DNA of 7,982 bases from an uncultured Lachnospiraceae bacterium (GTDB taxonomy: Bacteria > Bacillota > Clostridia > Lachnospirales > Lachnospiraceae). A program made the position numbers and the translations under genes. Positions within the stretch are counted from its first letter, which is position 1. Every line of letters starts with the position of its first letter. The notes beneath the pieces are model-generated. The model was not told the origin of the DNA. It ran no database searches and saw only the letters and a program-made list of their open reading frames with translations. Location of the stretch: contig CACZPG010000020.1 of NCBI GenBank assembly GCA_902782965.1, positions 1 to 7,982 of the forward strand, in the 5' to 3' direction. Below, piece by piece: positions 1-6,362 of this stretch.

Positions 1-341
1 AAGAAAATGCAGAAGAAGAAAAGCCCGGCACCGGGGTAACTTCCATCCCCGATGACAGACTTCTCATAACACTCGCGCATAAACCTTATTTCATTGACAC
101 CTATGCCGAGCTTGGCTCTGACATAGTTTTGACCGGTCATATTCATGGCGGTCAGATTATCATTCCGGGAAAAGGAGGTCTTCTGTCTCCTGACGTTGAA
201 TTCTTCCCGGACATGTTCGAAGGTGTACATACCAAAGATAATACAACCTTATATCTGTCTCGCGGATTGGGTAACAGCGTACTTCCTGTAAGAATAAATG
301 ATTATCCCGAAATAGTTGTGATCACACTGAAAGCAGATTAG
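1..341 (+). CDS. Metallophosphoesterase, C-terminal part (YkuE-like calcineurin-type phosphohydrolase)
   Basis: The frame is open from base 3 to the TAG at 339-341, giving 112 residues; the start and N-terminal metal-binding motifs lie beyond the left edge. Visible motifs are LAHKP (residues 25-28 hold A-H-K-P), a hydrophobic stretch, then GHIHGGQ (residues 45-51) with the two histidines that close the dinuclear metal site in this family. A late SRGLGNS segment and a PEIVVITL ending are also typical of the YkuE/YaeI-like membrane-associated branch. Such enzymes hydrolyse phosphoester bonds using two metal ions; some act on lipid A precursors or cell-envelope substrates, but the substrate here cannot be told. 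An acidic Glu-rich stretch precedes the LAHKP motif. The gene converges on the antiporter gene, with 6 bp between the two stops and no visible terminator hairpin. Family assignment is firm; function is only general. Confidence 0.88.
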   Translation, partial: ENAEEEKPGTGVTSIPDDRLLITLAHKPYFIDTYAELGSDIVLTGHIHGGQIIIPGKGGLLSPDVEFFPDMFEGVHTKDNTTLYLSRGLGNSVLPVRINDYPEIVVITLKAD

Positions 342-347
342 TTTAAC

Positions 348-1691
348 TTAATTCACATTTTCCTGCACTTTACCTGATTTCTCTCCTGCTATTGATGCGA
401 TTACAAATACCAGCAGGATAAATGGATATATCAGAAACGGAATCAGCGAGAAGCTGGTTATCTTCGCAATATTAGCTGCCACAAGAAGCTGTGCGCCATA
501 AGGAATTATTCCCTGAGCAATACAGGAGCAGGTGTCAAGCAGTGAAGCAACCTTTCTGGGTTCGACATCATACTCCTCACTGATGTCTTTTGCGATGGGT
601 GCCGCAATTACTATTGCAACAGTATTATTAGCCGTTGCGATGTCCATAAATGCAGTCAGAAAAGCTATACCAAACATACCACCTTTCTTATTTCCCGCCT
701 TCTTTCTTATTAGTGAAAGGATTGCCTCAAATCCGCCGTTCTCCTTCATTAGGGAAGCAATAGATGCAACCAGTATTGTTACTATCATAGTTTCGAACAT
801 TCCGGACATGCCACTTCCCATAGAAGCAAGGGAAGTCGAATAAGCAAGCGAGCCCGTCACAATACCTGCACCAACAAAGAGAACGATTCCTATAAGGAGA
901 ACGATAAACACATTTATTCCAATTATAGACAGAAATAGAACTATGAAATATGGCAGAGCCTGAAGGAGACTGTACTCGAATTCACCTACTTCGGCACCAT
1001 TACTGATACAGGCGTAAACAATCAGTATTATCAGAGTGATCACTGCAGATGGAAGAGCTATTCTTATATTAGTCCTGAATTTGTCCTTCATCTCGACACC
1101 CTGGGTCTTGGTAGCCGCAATAGTTGTATCGGAAATAAACGACAGATTATCTCCGAACATTGCTCCACCTACAACCACGCCAACACAGAGCGGAAGTGAC
1201 AATTTACCACTGTCAGCTACCGCACAGGCAATCGGAGTTATTACAGATATGGTTCCTACGCTGGTTCCCATTGCCATAGAGATAAGACACGCTATCAGAA
1301 ATAATCCCGGAACTACAAATCTTCCGGGGATAATACTCAGAAGCATATTTGCAGTACTCGAAGCCCCACCGGCTTCACTTGCTATTCCGCTGAAAGCACC
1401 TGCCATAAGGAAAATGAAGAGCATAATAACAATATTATCGTCTCCTATTCCTTTTGCACATATATGAATTTTCTCATCAAAACTGAGTTTCTTATTCTGA
1501 AGAAAAGCTGCTATAAGTGCAATCGAAAATGCCAGTACCACAGACACGACATAGAAGCCCATCTGGCCATCAGCCGGCTTTATATATTCGAAAAATATAC
1601 CATTCCCCAGATAGAGAATTAGAAATAAACCAATCGGAAAAAGAGCCTTCGGATTGGGTGTAATCTTCTTCTGATCGTCCATACTATTCAT
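348..1691 (-). CDS. NhaC-family Na+/H+ antiporter
   Basis: A 447-residue polytopic membrane protein, close to the usual NhaC length, with about eleven hydrophobic segments. The diagnostic stretch FGDNLSFISDTT (residues 179-190) contains the conserved Asp181 and Asp188. It is preceded by MGTSVGTISVITP (141-153) and followed late by ANNTVAI (354-360), DTCSC (386-390) and IIPYGAQ (395-401), all typical of NhaC and its relatives in the ion transporter superfamily. Known members exchange cytoplasmic Na+ for external H+, and some relatives exchange organic acids such as malate/lactate or amino acids, so the exact substrate is open. The start at 1691 is preferred over the Met at codon 4 because AAGGGA (plus-strand 1702-1707) lies 10 nt upstream of it but 19 nt from the alternative. 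It lies 105 bp after the sstT stop, same strand, with no terminator between, so read-through from the kinase operon is likely. Confidence 0.9.
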   Translation of the reverse strand: MNSMDDQKKITPNPKALFPIGLFLILYLGNGIFFEYIKPADGQMGFYVVSVVLAFSIALIAAFLQNKKLSFDEKIHICAKGIGDDNIVIMLFIFLMAGAFSGIASEAGGASSTANMLLSIIPGRFVVPGLFLIACLISMAMGTSVGTISVITPIACAVADSGKLSLPLCVGVVVGGAMFGDNLSFISDTTIAATKTQGVEMKDKFRTNIRIALPSAVITLIILIVYACISNGAEVGEFEYSLLQALPYFIVLFLSIIGINVFIVLLIGIVLFVGAGIVTGSLAYSTSLASMGSGMSGMFETMIVTILVASIASLMKENGGFEAILSLIRKKAGNKKGGMFGIAFLTAFMDIATANNTVAIVIAAPIAKDISEEYDVEPRKVASLLDTCSCIAQGIIPYGAQLLVAANIAKITSFSLIPFLIYPFILLVFVIASIAGEKSGKVQENVN

Positions 1692-1710
1692 ACCGAACTA
1701 ATCCCTTCAT

Positions 1711-1770
1711 CATTTTTATCTAATTTTTTTCAAGCATTTTTATCCAATCATTTTTTCAAGCATTTATAAT
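1711..1770. repeat. Imperfect AT-rich tandem repeat upstream of the NhaC gene
   Basis: Two adjacent imperfect copies occupy 1711-1734 (24 bp) and 1735-1760 (26 bp). Each begins CATTTTTATC on the plus strand and ends TTTTTTCAAG, and a decayed third start CATTTATAAT follows at 1761. Read in the direction of transcription, each copy begins CTTGAAAAAA, so A-tracts recur about 26 bp apart in the leader of the antiporter gene. The function is not known. It could be a slippage product, a bent-DNA upstream element, or paired protein sites. No good -10 box sits at the right distance from the TTGAAA hexamers, so I do not call a promoter here. Confidence 0.6.
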
Positions 1771-1796
1771 TGATTCTTCTCAGTCTATTATTTCAG

Positions 1797-3065
1797 TCAC
1801 TGCTTATCAGCTTTACTTCCCTTCTTCAGGAAATCAGGAAGTCCTTTTCCGGACTTTCTCCATTCATAATACTCTGCAGTTGCTGCAAATAGCACATCAC
1901 CTGATGAATTGAGTGCAGTCTCCACACTATCCTGAATAACACCGATAATAAATCCAACTCCGACTACCTGCATGGCTACATCATTGGATATTCCGAAAAG
2001 TGAACATGCCATAGGAATCAGCAGAAGTGATCCACCTGCTACGCCTGATGCTCCACAAGCAGCAACAGCTGCAAGTACTGACATAACAAATGCTGTCGGT
2101 ATATCTACATTTACCCCTACTGTATTAGCAGCAGCAAGAGTCATAACGGTAATAGTAATGGCAGCTCCATCCATGTTAATTGTTGCTCCCAGAGGAATAG
2201 AAACTGAATATACATCTTCGTCCAAGCCAAGTTTCTCACATAACTCCATATTTACCGGAATATTAGCAGCAGAGCTTCTGGTAAAGAAAGCTGTAATACC
2301 ACTCTCCTTCAGACATTTCCATACCAGTGGATATGGATTACATCTAAGGCAGATTGCCACTATTATCGGATTGATGATAAGTGAAACAGTCAGCATACAT
2401 CCCACCAGCAGGGCTACAATCTTGCCATAATCAATAAATATATTCATACCGTTACTCGAAACAGAATCAAAAACAAGACCGCATATTCCGAAAGGTGCAA
2501 GATTGATTATCCATTTAACACCCTGGGATACTGCATCAGAGAAATCACAAAGCATAGTCTTGGTAGTATCAGAAGCAATTTTCTTAAGAGCCATACCGAT
2601 AACTATAGCCCAGAGAAGGATACCCATATAATTAGCATTAGCTGTAGCCTGAATCGGATTGACTACGATATTCATGAGAAGATTACTAAGCACCTCACCA
2701 AGTCCACCGGGTGGCGTCTGTTCACCTACTCCTTCAGCAAGAACCATAGTCTGAGGGAATGCAAAGCTTGCAATAACCGCAACAAATGCGGCAATAAGCG
2801 TGGTTATCAGATACAGAAAGATAACCATACCGAATCTTTTATCCAGTTTGGCAGTTCCCTGACATAAAGCACTTGCCACCAGCACCGCAACTAACACAGG
2901 AGCGATCGCCTTAAGTGCACCTACAAAAAGAGAGCCAAATGTAGAAATCCAGGCTGCCTTAGGAACCAGAAATGCCAGAATAACACCAACCACAATACCT
3001 ATAAAAATACGAAAGATCAGACTGGTGTTGTTATACTTCTCGACTATCTTTTTTAATACGTTCAT
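1797..3065 (-). CDS. sstT: Serine/threonine:Na+ symporter SstT
   Basis: This 422-residue member of the dicarboxylate/amino acid:cation symporter (DAACS, SLC1-like) family follows E. coli SstT almost end to end as I recall that protein. Shared blocks include LFVGALKAIAPVLV (residues 46-59), the hairpin motif TRSSAANIPVNM (262-273), SIPLGATINMDGAAITIT (289-306), CGASGVAGGSLLLIP (337-351) and QDSVETALNSSGDVLF (378-393). E. coli SstT has Ala where this protein has Asp299, giving the NMDG seen in other DAACS proteins. The family imports serine and threonine with Na+ across the cytoplasmic membrane. The start codon overlaps the kinase stop as ATGA (3062-3065), and a GGAGGA site (plus-strand 3075-3080) inside the kinase coding end lies 9 nt upstream, so translation is probably coupled. 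The final 20 or so residues are a Lys-rich cytoplasmic tail of no recognised function. Confidence 0.95.
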   Translation of the reverse strand: MNVLKKIVEKYNNTSLIFRIFIGIVVGVILAFLVPKAAWISTFGSLFVGALKAIAPVLVAVLVASALCQGTAKLDKRFGMVIFLYLITTLIAAFVAVIASFAFPQTMVLAEGVGEQTPPGGLGEVLSNLLMNIVVNPIQATANANYMGILLWAIVIGMALKKIASDTTKTMLCDFSDAVSQGVKWIINLAPFGICGLVFDSVSSNGMNIFIDYGKIVALLVGCMLTVSLIINPIIVAICLRCNPYPLVWKCLKESGITAFFTRSSAANIPVNMELCEKLGLDEDVYSVSIPLGATINMDGAAITITVMTLAAANTVGVNVDIPTAFVMSVLAAVAACGASGVAGGSLLLIPMACSLFGISNDVAMQVVGVGFIIGVIQDSVETALNSSGDVLFAATAEYYEWRKSGKGLPDFLKKGSKADKQ

Positions 3066-5794
3066 TTTGAAGAGTCCTCCGTTTTTAATATCTGCTTAAT
3101 TTCTTCAATCAGTTTTTTATACTCAGTAACAAATGCATCATGATTGTCCCGTATGTAATCTATATCAGAATTATTTGCCGCCGATTCCATTTCAGCAGCT
3201 TTTTCAGAAAATTTTCTTGCACCAATAGTCTTTGAAGTACTCTTAATGCTATGTGCATCAATACAGTAAGAATTAATGTCATCATTCTTAATATACTGAG
3301 CGAGTGCTTCCGACTTATCATCCTCCACGTAACTATGAAGCAGATCGTACCAGAAGGACTTTGAATTCATGCAATATGTCATTGCACTTTTCATATTCAT
3401 ATGAGGACAGATTAACTTAATCCGGTCAAGTTCATCCTGATTAAAGCTGTCATCATCTTCATCCTCGTCTATACCACCGGCCGGGAACTCTAATATTTCA
3501 GGTTCTTCTTCATCTGGCAAATTAACTGCCGGGATTTCAGCATTCTCGTCCACAAATGAAATCTTTTCTTCAGGTATATATTTTCTAAGAATCGCCTCAA
3601 GTTCTTCGGTTTCAATAGGTTTGGACAGGTAATCATCAAAGCCTTCCGACAGATACATTTCTCTTACACCGGATATCGCATTAGCCGTAAGCGCTACCAC
3701 TGCTGTGTTTTCCGGAATCAGTTTTCGGCTTCGGATCTCATGTAATAATTCAATTCCATCCATTTCAGGCATCATATGATCCAGGAATATCAGATCATAC
3801 TGTTTCTCTGTCAGAATCTGCAGGGCATCTTTTCCTGTAGATAACATATCCGCATTGATTCCAAATACACCCAGCAGTTTTCCGGCAACCTTCAGATTCA
3901 TACTATTATCGTCTACAAGAAGTATTCTTGCATCAGGTGCGTACAACTGTTCTTTCTCATTATTCTGCTTGGTGTGTAAATGTGCTCTATCGCGATAATT
4001 GCCCATCTCTTCCGGATTTTCTATCTTCTGCGGAAGCAGGAAACTAAAGGTTGATCCTTCTCCATATACGCTCTCAACCTCCAGATGACTATCCATCATA
4101 TTCAGCAGGCTGGTAACTATCGAGAGTCCCAGACCCGTGCCTTCAATATTCCTGTTATGATTCATTTCCAGTCTTTTGAAGGATTCTGTCATTTCACCGA
4201 TATCTTCCTCTTTGATTCCAGTACCGGTATCCGTTACCGCAACATACATCATCACAGTACCATCGGATTCGCTCTGTTTCTTAAGCTCCAGTTTGATACT
4301 GCCTTTCTCTGTATACTTAACAGCATTAGTGAGCAGGTTGGAAACGACCTGTTTAATTCTGATATCATCGCCGATAAGAGTACGGGGAAGCTTCTCATCC
4401 GCTTCGATTTCAAGCTTCAGTCCCTTTGTCTTAGCTCTTTCAGCGATAGTATTTTCCAGGTCAAATATCAGAAGCGCGGTATCATAGATTACGGGTTCAA
4501 CTTCCATCTTTCCGTCTTCAATCTTAGAAAAATCAAGAATGGAATTTATCAGAGAAAGCAGCGTTCTGCCAGAACTTTTTATATTCTCAGCATATTCCCT
4601 TATCTCAGGTTCACTGCTTTCACGAAGAACCATTTCGTTCATTCCGAGAATAGCATTTATCGGAGTTCTTATTTCATGGGACATCTGAGCCAGGAAAGAA
4701 CTCTTCGCTTCATTGGCAGACTCAGCAGCTGTTTTTTCAAGTTTGAGAATCTCAGCCTCCATCTCCTTCTGACGTTCCCTGAGTTTCAGAGCCTCCATTG
4801 CTTTAGATTCAAGAGTATTATCCTCTGTTCTCAGCTGATAGCCCTTACGTTTATTTCCAACATAAAGATGACTCAGGGTAATTTTGTAGCTGATGTCATT
4901 CCTATTAACATAGAAATATGCAGAATCGCCACTGATTATTATCTTATCCACACACTCCAGTATATGAGCAAAGTTTTCGTTATCTGAAGTAAGCATCTGA
5001 TCAACATATAGTTCTTCAAGCTCAGGAATACATTCCAAAGCAGGTTCAGTGCAGCCAAGATATCTCATTTTCAGATCAAACGACGCGAACCCGATACTTC
5101 CATTTTCTGTAAGACTGGAAAATGCCGATTCAGATACATCATACAGATTAAACCGGCTCATTATAACGAGGAAAATAATCTGCGCAAAATTGTAGGATGC
5201 AGGAAGCAATTCAAAAGCCGGATGAAAGGTTTTTCCACACAGAAATGCCAGTATAATTACCATATAGACCGTCAGGAGCAGTAATGTGTTAGTTTTGGAA
5301 ATATATTTTCTTGTAAAACCGTATATGATTACAGAAAGATTTACGATCAGATAGAAAGCTATCATCGTATAGTAGAAAGTGTGAACAGGGCCGTATTCTT
5401 TCACCAGATAAGAAACCCCATCAAGCTGTCTGAGCTCAACGCTCTTATACATAAGTTTATTACTTCCCGTATTAATAACAACAACCAGGAAAAACGCCCC
5501 CAGCGACATCAGAACTCCGGTGATTATCTTAGGCATTTTAAGTTTGCAGAAATTAAGAACATACAGAAAGAAGAACAGCTCAAGAAAACAACCATCCAGA
5601 TATTCGAATCCATTAGCCATCAGAGCCTCGTCAACATTGGTTGCCGAAGCCACTGACAAATAACCAAGATTAATGATAGGAATGAATACAAAAATAATTG
5701 GAAAATGGACGGAAATTCCACGTCTCCAACGCATAACGAATATAGTAGACAATAAGACAGATAATATAACTGTCGCATGGAAATAAAATATCAT
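3062..5794 (-). CDS. Hybrid sensor histidine kinase with 7TM, PAS-like, HisKA, HATPase, receiver and Hpt domains
   Basis: A 910-residue membrane kinase. Residues 1-218 hold about seven hydrophobic segments (roughly 4-22, 31-51, 66-84, 89-108, 138-160, 170-188, 202-217), resembling the HisKA_7TM sensor type. Residues 221-322 look like a diverged PAS domain, followed by a charged coiled coil (about 325-365). The H-box SHEIRTP gives phospho-acceptor His373. The ATPase domain shows the N-box Asn486/Asn490, DTGTGI (522-527) and GTGLGLSI (552-559). The receiver (622-740) has Asp628/Asp629, acceptor Asp672, Thr703 and Lys725. A very acidic linker (about 748-790) leads to an Hpt domain with His848 in AHSIKSTSKTIGA. 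All residues for a four-step His-Asp-His relay are present, so the output should be a separate response regulator, which is not in this window. AAGGGG lies 9 nt before the ATG. It overlaps sstT by 4 bp. The ligand is unknown; amino-acid or Na+ sensing is an inference from context. Confidence 0.93.
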   Translation of the reverse strand: MIFYFHATVILSVLLSTIFVMRWRRGISVHFPIIFVFIPIINLGYLSVASATNVDEALMANGFEYLDGCFLELFFFLYVLNFCKLKMPKIITGVLMSLGAFFLVVVINTGSNKLMYKSVELRQLDGVSYLVKEYGPVHTFYYTMIAFYLIVNLSVIIYGFTRKYISKTNTLLLLTVYMVIILAFLCGKTFHPAFELLPASYNFAQIIFLVIMSRFNLYDVSESAFSSLTENGSIGFASFDLKMRYLGCTEPALECIPELEELYVDQMLTSDNENFAHILECVDKIIISGDSAYFYVNRNDISYKITLSHLYVGNKRKGYQLRTEDNTLESKAMEALKLRERQKEMEAEILKLEKTAAESANEAKSSFLAQMSHEIRTPINAILGMNEMVLRESSEPEIREYAENIKSSGRTLLSLINSILDFSKIEDGKMEVEPVIYDTALLIFDLENTIAERAKTKGLKLEIEADEKLPRTLIGDDIRIKQVVSNLLTNAVKYTEKGSIKLELKKQSESDGTVMMYVAVTDTGTGIKEEDIGEMTESFKRLEMNHNRNIEGTGLGLSIVTSLLNMMDSHLEVESVYGEGSTFSFLLPQKIENPEEMGNYRDRAHLHTKQNNEKEQLYAPDARILLVDDNSMNLKVAGKLLGVFGINADMLSTGKDALQILTEKQYDLIFLDHMMPEMDGIELLHEIRSRKLIPENTAVVALTANAISGVREMYLSEGFDDYLSKPIETEELEAILRKYIPEEKISFVDENAEIPAVNLPDEEEPEILEFPAGGIDEDEDDDSFNQDELDRIKLICPHMNMKSAMTYCMNSKSFWYDLLHSYVEDDKSEALAQYIKNDDINSYCIDAHSIKSTSKTIGARKFSEKAAEMESAANNSDIDYIRDNHDAFVTEYKKLIEEIKQILKTEDSSK

Positions 5795-5821
5795 TACTTA
5801 TAACCCCTTCTGATACATTCA

Positions 5822-5840
5822 GGTTTGATAAGATCAAACC
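5822..5840. promoter_or_regulatory. Perfect inverted repeat in the kinase leader, candidate operator
   Basis: GGTTTGAT (5822-5829) and ATCAAACC (5833-5840) are perfect 8-bp arms around a 3-bp centre. The site lies between the predicted -10 box and the ribosome site of the kinase gene, about +10 to +30 relative to the expected start of transcription. That position suits a repressor operator. As RNA it would be a short 8-bp stem with no T-tract, so a terminator is unlikely. The binding protein is unknown. Confidence 0.55.
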
Positions 5841-5857
5841 GATACAGACTTAAAATA

Positions 5858-5886
5858 AGTATAACAATCCTTGCAACGAAATACAA
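5858..5886 (-). promoter_or_regulatory. Sigma-A-type extended -10 promoter for the kinase-sstT(-nhaC) operon
   Basis: On the minus strand the -10 box is TATACT (5858-5863), preceded by TGT, which gives the extended form TGnTATACT. A weak -35 hexamer TTGTAT (5881-5886, 3 of 6 matches to TTGACA) lies exactly 17 bp upstream. The start of transcription would fall near 5851, giving a leader of roughly 55 nt containing the inverted repeat and the AAGGGG ribosome site. The -35 box begins only 6 bp past the T-tract of the preceding terminator, so the two transcription units are tightly packed. Confidence 0.6.
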
Positions 5887-5892
5887 TCCATT

Positions 5893-5964
5893 AAAAAAAG
5901 GGTGCCTGGCACCGTTACAAATGTGTTAACTAGTTGTAACATTATCGTAACGGTGCCAGGCACC
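5893..5964 (-). terminator. Rho-independent terminator after the GntR gene, formed by the repeat element
   Basis: Read on the minus strand, an 18-bp perfect stem (GGTGCCTGGCACCGTTAC and its complement, plus-strand 5901-5918 and 5947-5964) encloses a 28-nt loop. One base after the stem comes a run of seven T residues (plus-strand A-run 5893-5899). The stem starts 4 nt after the GntR stop codon. GC-rich stem plus T-tract is the classic intrinsic terminator layout, though the loop is long and has its own weak pairing. The plus strand has no T-run after the stem, so termination should be one-directional. The same bases form repeat element A. Confidence 0.72.
5901..5964 (+). repeat. 64-bp palindromic repeat element, copy A
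   Basis: The element is bounded by GGTGCCTGGCACC (5901-5913) and GGTGCCAGGCACC (5952-5964), each of which is itself a 6+1+6 palindrome. The two halves pair as an 18-bp perfect inverted repeat, with further imperfect pairing inside (GTTAAC against GTTAC). It matches copy B (6363-6426), when B is reverse-complemented, at 55 of 64 positions with no gaps. No target-site duplication is visible. This is the build of a small non-autonomous element or REP-like sequence. No transposase is present in the window, and the family name is not known to me. Confidence 0.82.
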
Positions 5965-5968
5965 TATA

Positions 5969-6346
5969 TCAGCTTTCATCGTCAAATAGCATGTCTAATA
6001 TTTCTTTCATTTCATCCTTGGAAACACCGCTCATCTGCGCCTTATCCACCGCTTCAGAAAGCAGTTTCTCTATCTGTCTCAGATTTTCTTCTTTAAGAAA
6101 CTCTGCATTCTGTGCCCTAACGAAGCTGCCTTTTCCGGTATAGGTCTCGATAAAACCATCCCGCTCCAGTTCCTCATAAGCACGCTTCGTTGTTATGAGA
6201 CTAACTCTCATCTGCATAGCCAGATTACGCATCGAAGGGAGAGCATCCCCCGGGGCAAGCTCTCCACTCATAATCATGCCTTTTATTTGATTAACGATCT
6301 GCAGATAGATCGGATCATTCGAAGAATTCGAAATTATAATATCCAT
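5969..6346 (-). CDS. GntR-family transcriptional regulator, YtrA type
   Basis: A 125-residue protein with an N-terminal winged helix-turn-helix (about residues 12-76) of GntR type. The signature runs DPIYLQIVNQIKGMI, then GELAPGDALPSMRNLA, the recognition helix region VSLITTKRAYEELERDG, and the wing TYTGKGSFV. A short helical tail (77-125) replaces the large ligand-binding domain of other GntR groups, which marks the YtrA group; those proteins usually repress adjacent ABC-transporter operons. AAAAGGAAG lies 5 nt before the ATG. It sits downstream of an ABC-2-like permease and a CPBP protease, the expected company, although YtrA-type genes more often come first in their operon. It is framed by two inverted copies of a 64-bp repeat, which supply the probable terminator and possibly the promoter. 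Regulation of the upstream transport genes, or of itself, is inference. Confidence 0.92.
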   Translation of the reverse strand: MDIIISNSSNDPIYLQIVNQIKGMIMSGELAPGDALPSMRNLAMQMRVSLITTKRAYEELERDGFIETYTGKGSFVRAQNAEFLKEENLRQIEKLLSEAVDKAQMSGVSKDEMKEILDMLFDDES

Positions 6347-6362
6347 ATATACTTCCTTTTAT

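Noticed and set aside
24..35. CCCGG-CA-CCGGG short palindrome with a GGCACC core resembling the repeat ends
   Set aside because: It lies within the phosphoesterase reading frame, lacks the GGTGCC half and has no partner arm, so it is not a copy of the 64-bp element.
532..1467. Plus-strand open frames (532-843 and 1036-1467) opposite the antiporter gene
   Set aside because: They are hydrophobic shadows of the membrane-protein gene on the minus strand and have no family motifs.
1728..1768. TTGAAA and TATAAA hexamers upstream of the antiporter gene as a promoter
   Set aside because: No -35/-10 pair has spacing near 17 bp; the TATAAA lies upstream of both TTGAAA hexamers in the direction of transcription.
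1972..2430. Plus-strand 152-codon frame opposite sstT
   Set aside because: It is antisense to the best conserved part of SstT and shows no domain of its own.
4085..4987. A 300-codon plus-strand open frame opposite the kinase gene
   Set aside because: It is fully antisense to the HisKA and PAS-like region, its translation shows no recognisable domain, and the opposite strand has unmistakable kinase motifs.
6318..6332. TTCGAA-GAA-TTCGAA inverted repeat inside the GntR coding start, possible autoregulatory site
   Set aside because: It is explained by Ser-Asn-Ser-Ser-Asn codons, lies inside the gene, and no second copy was seen near a promoter.
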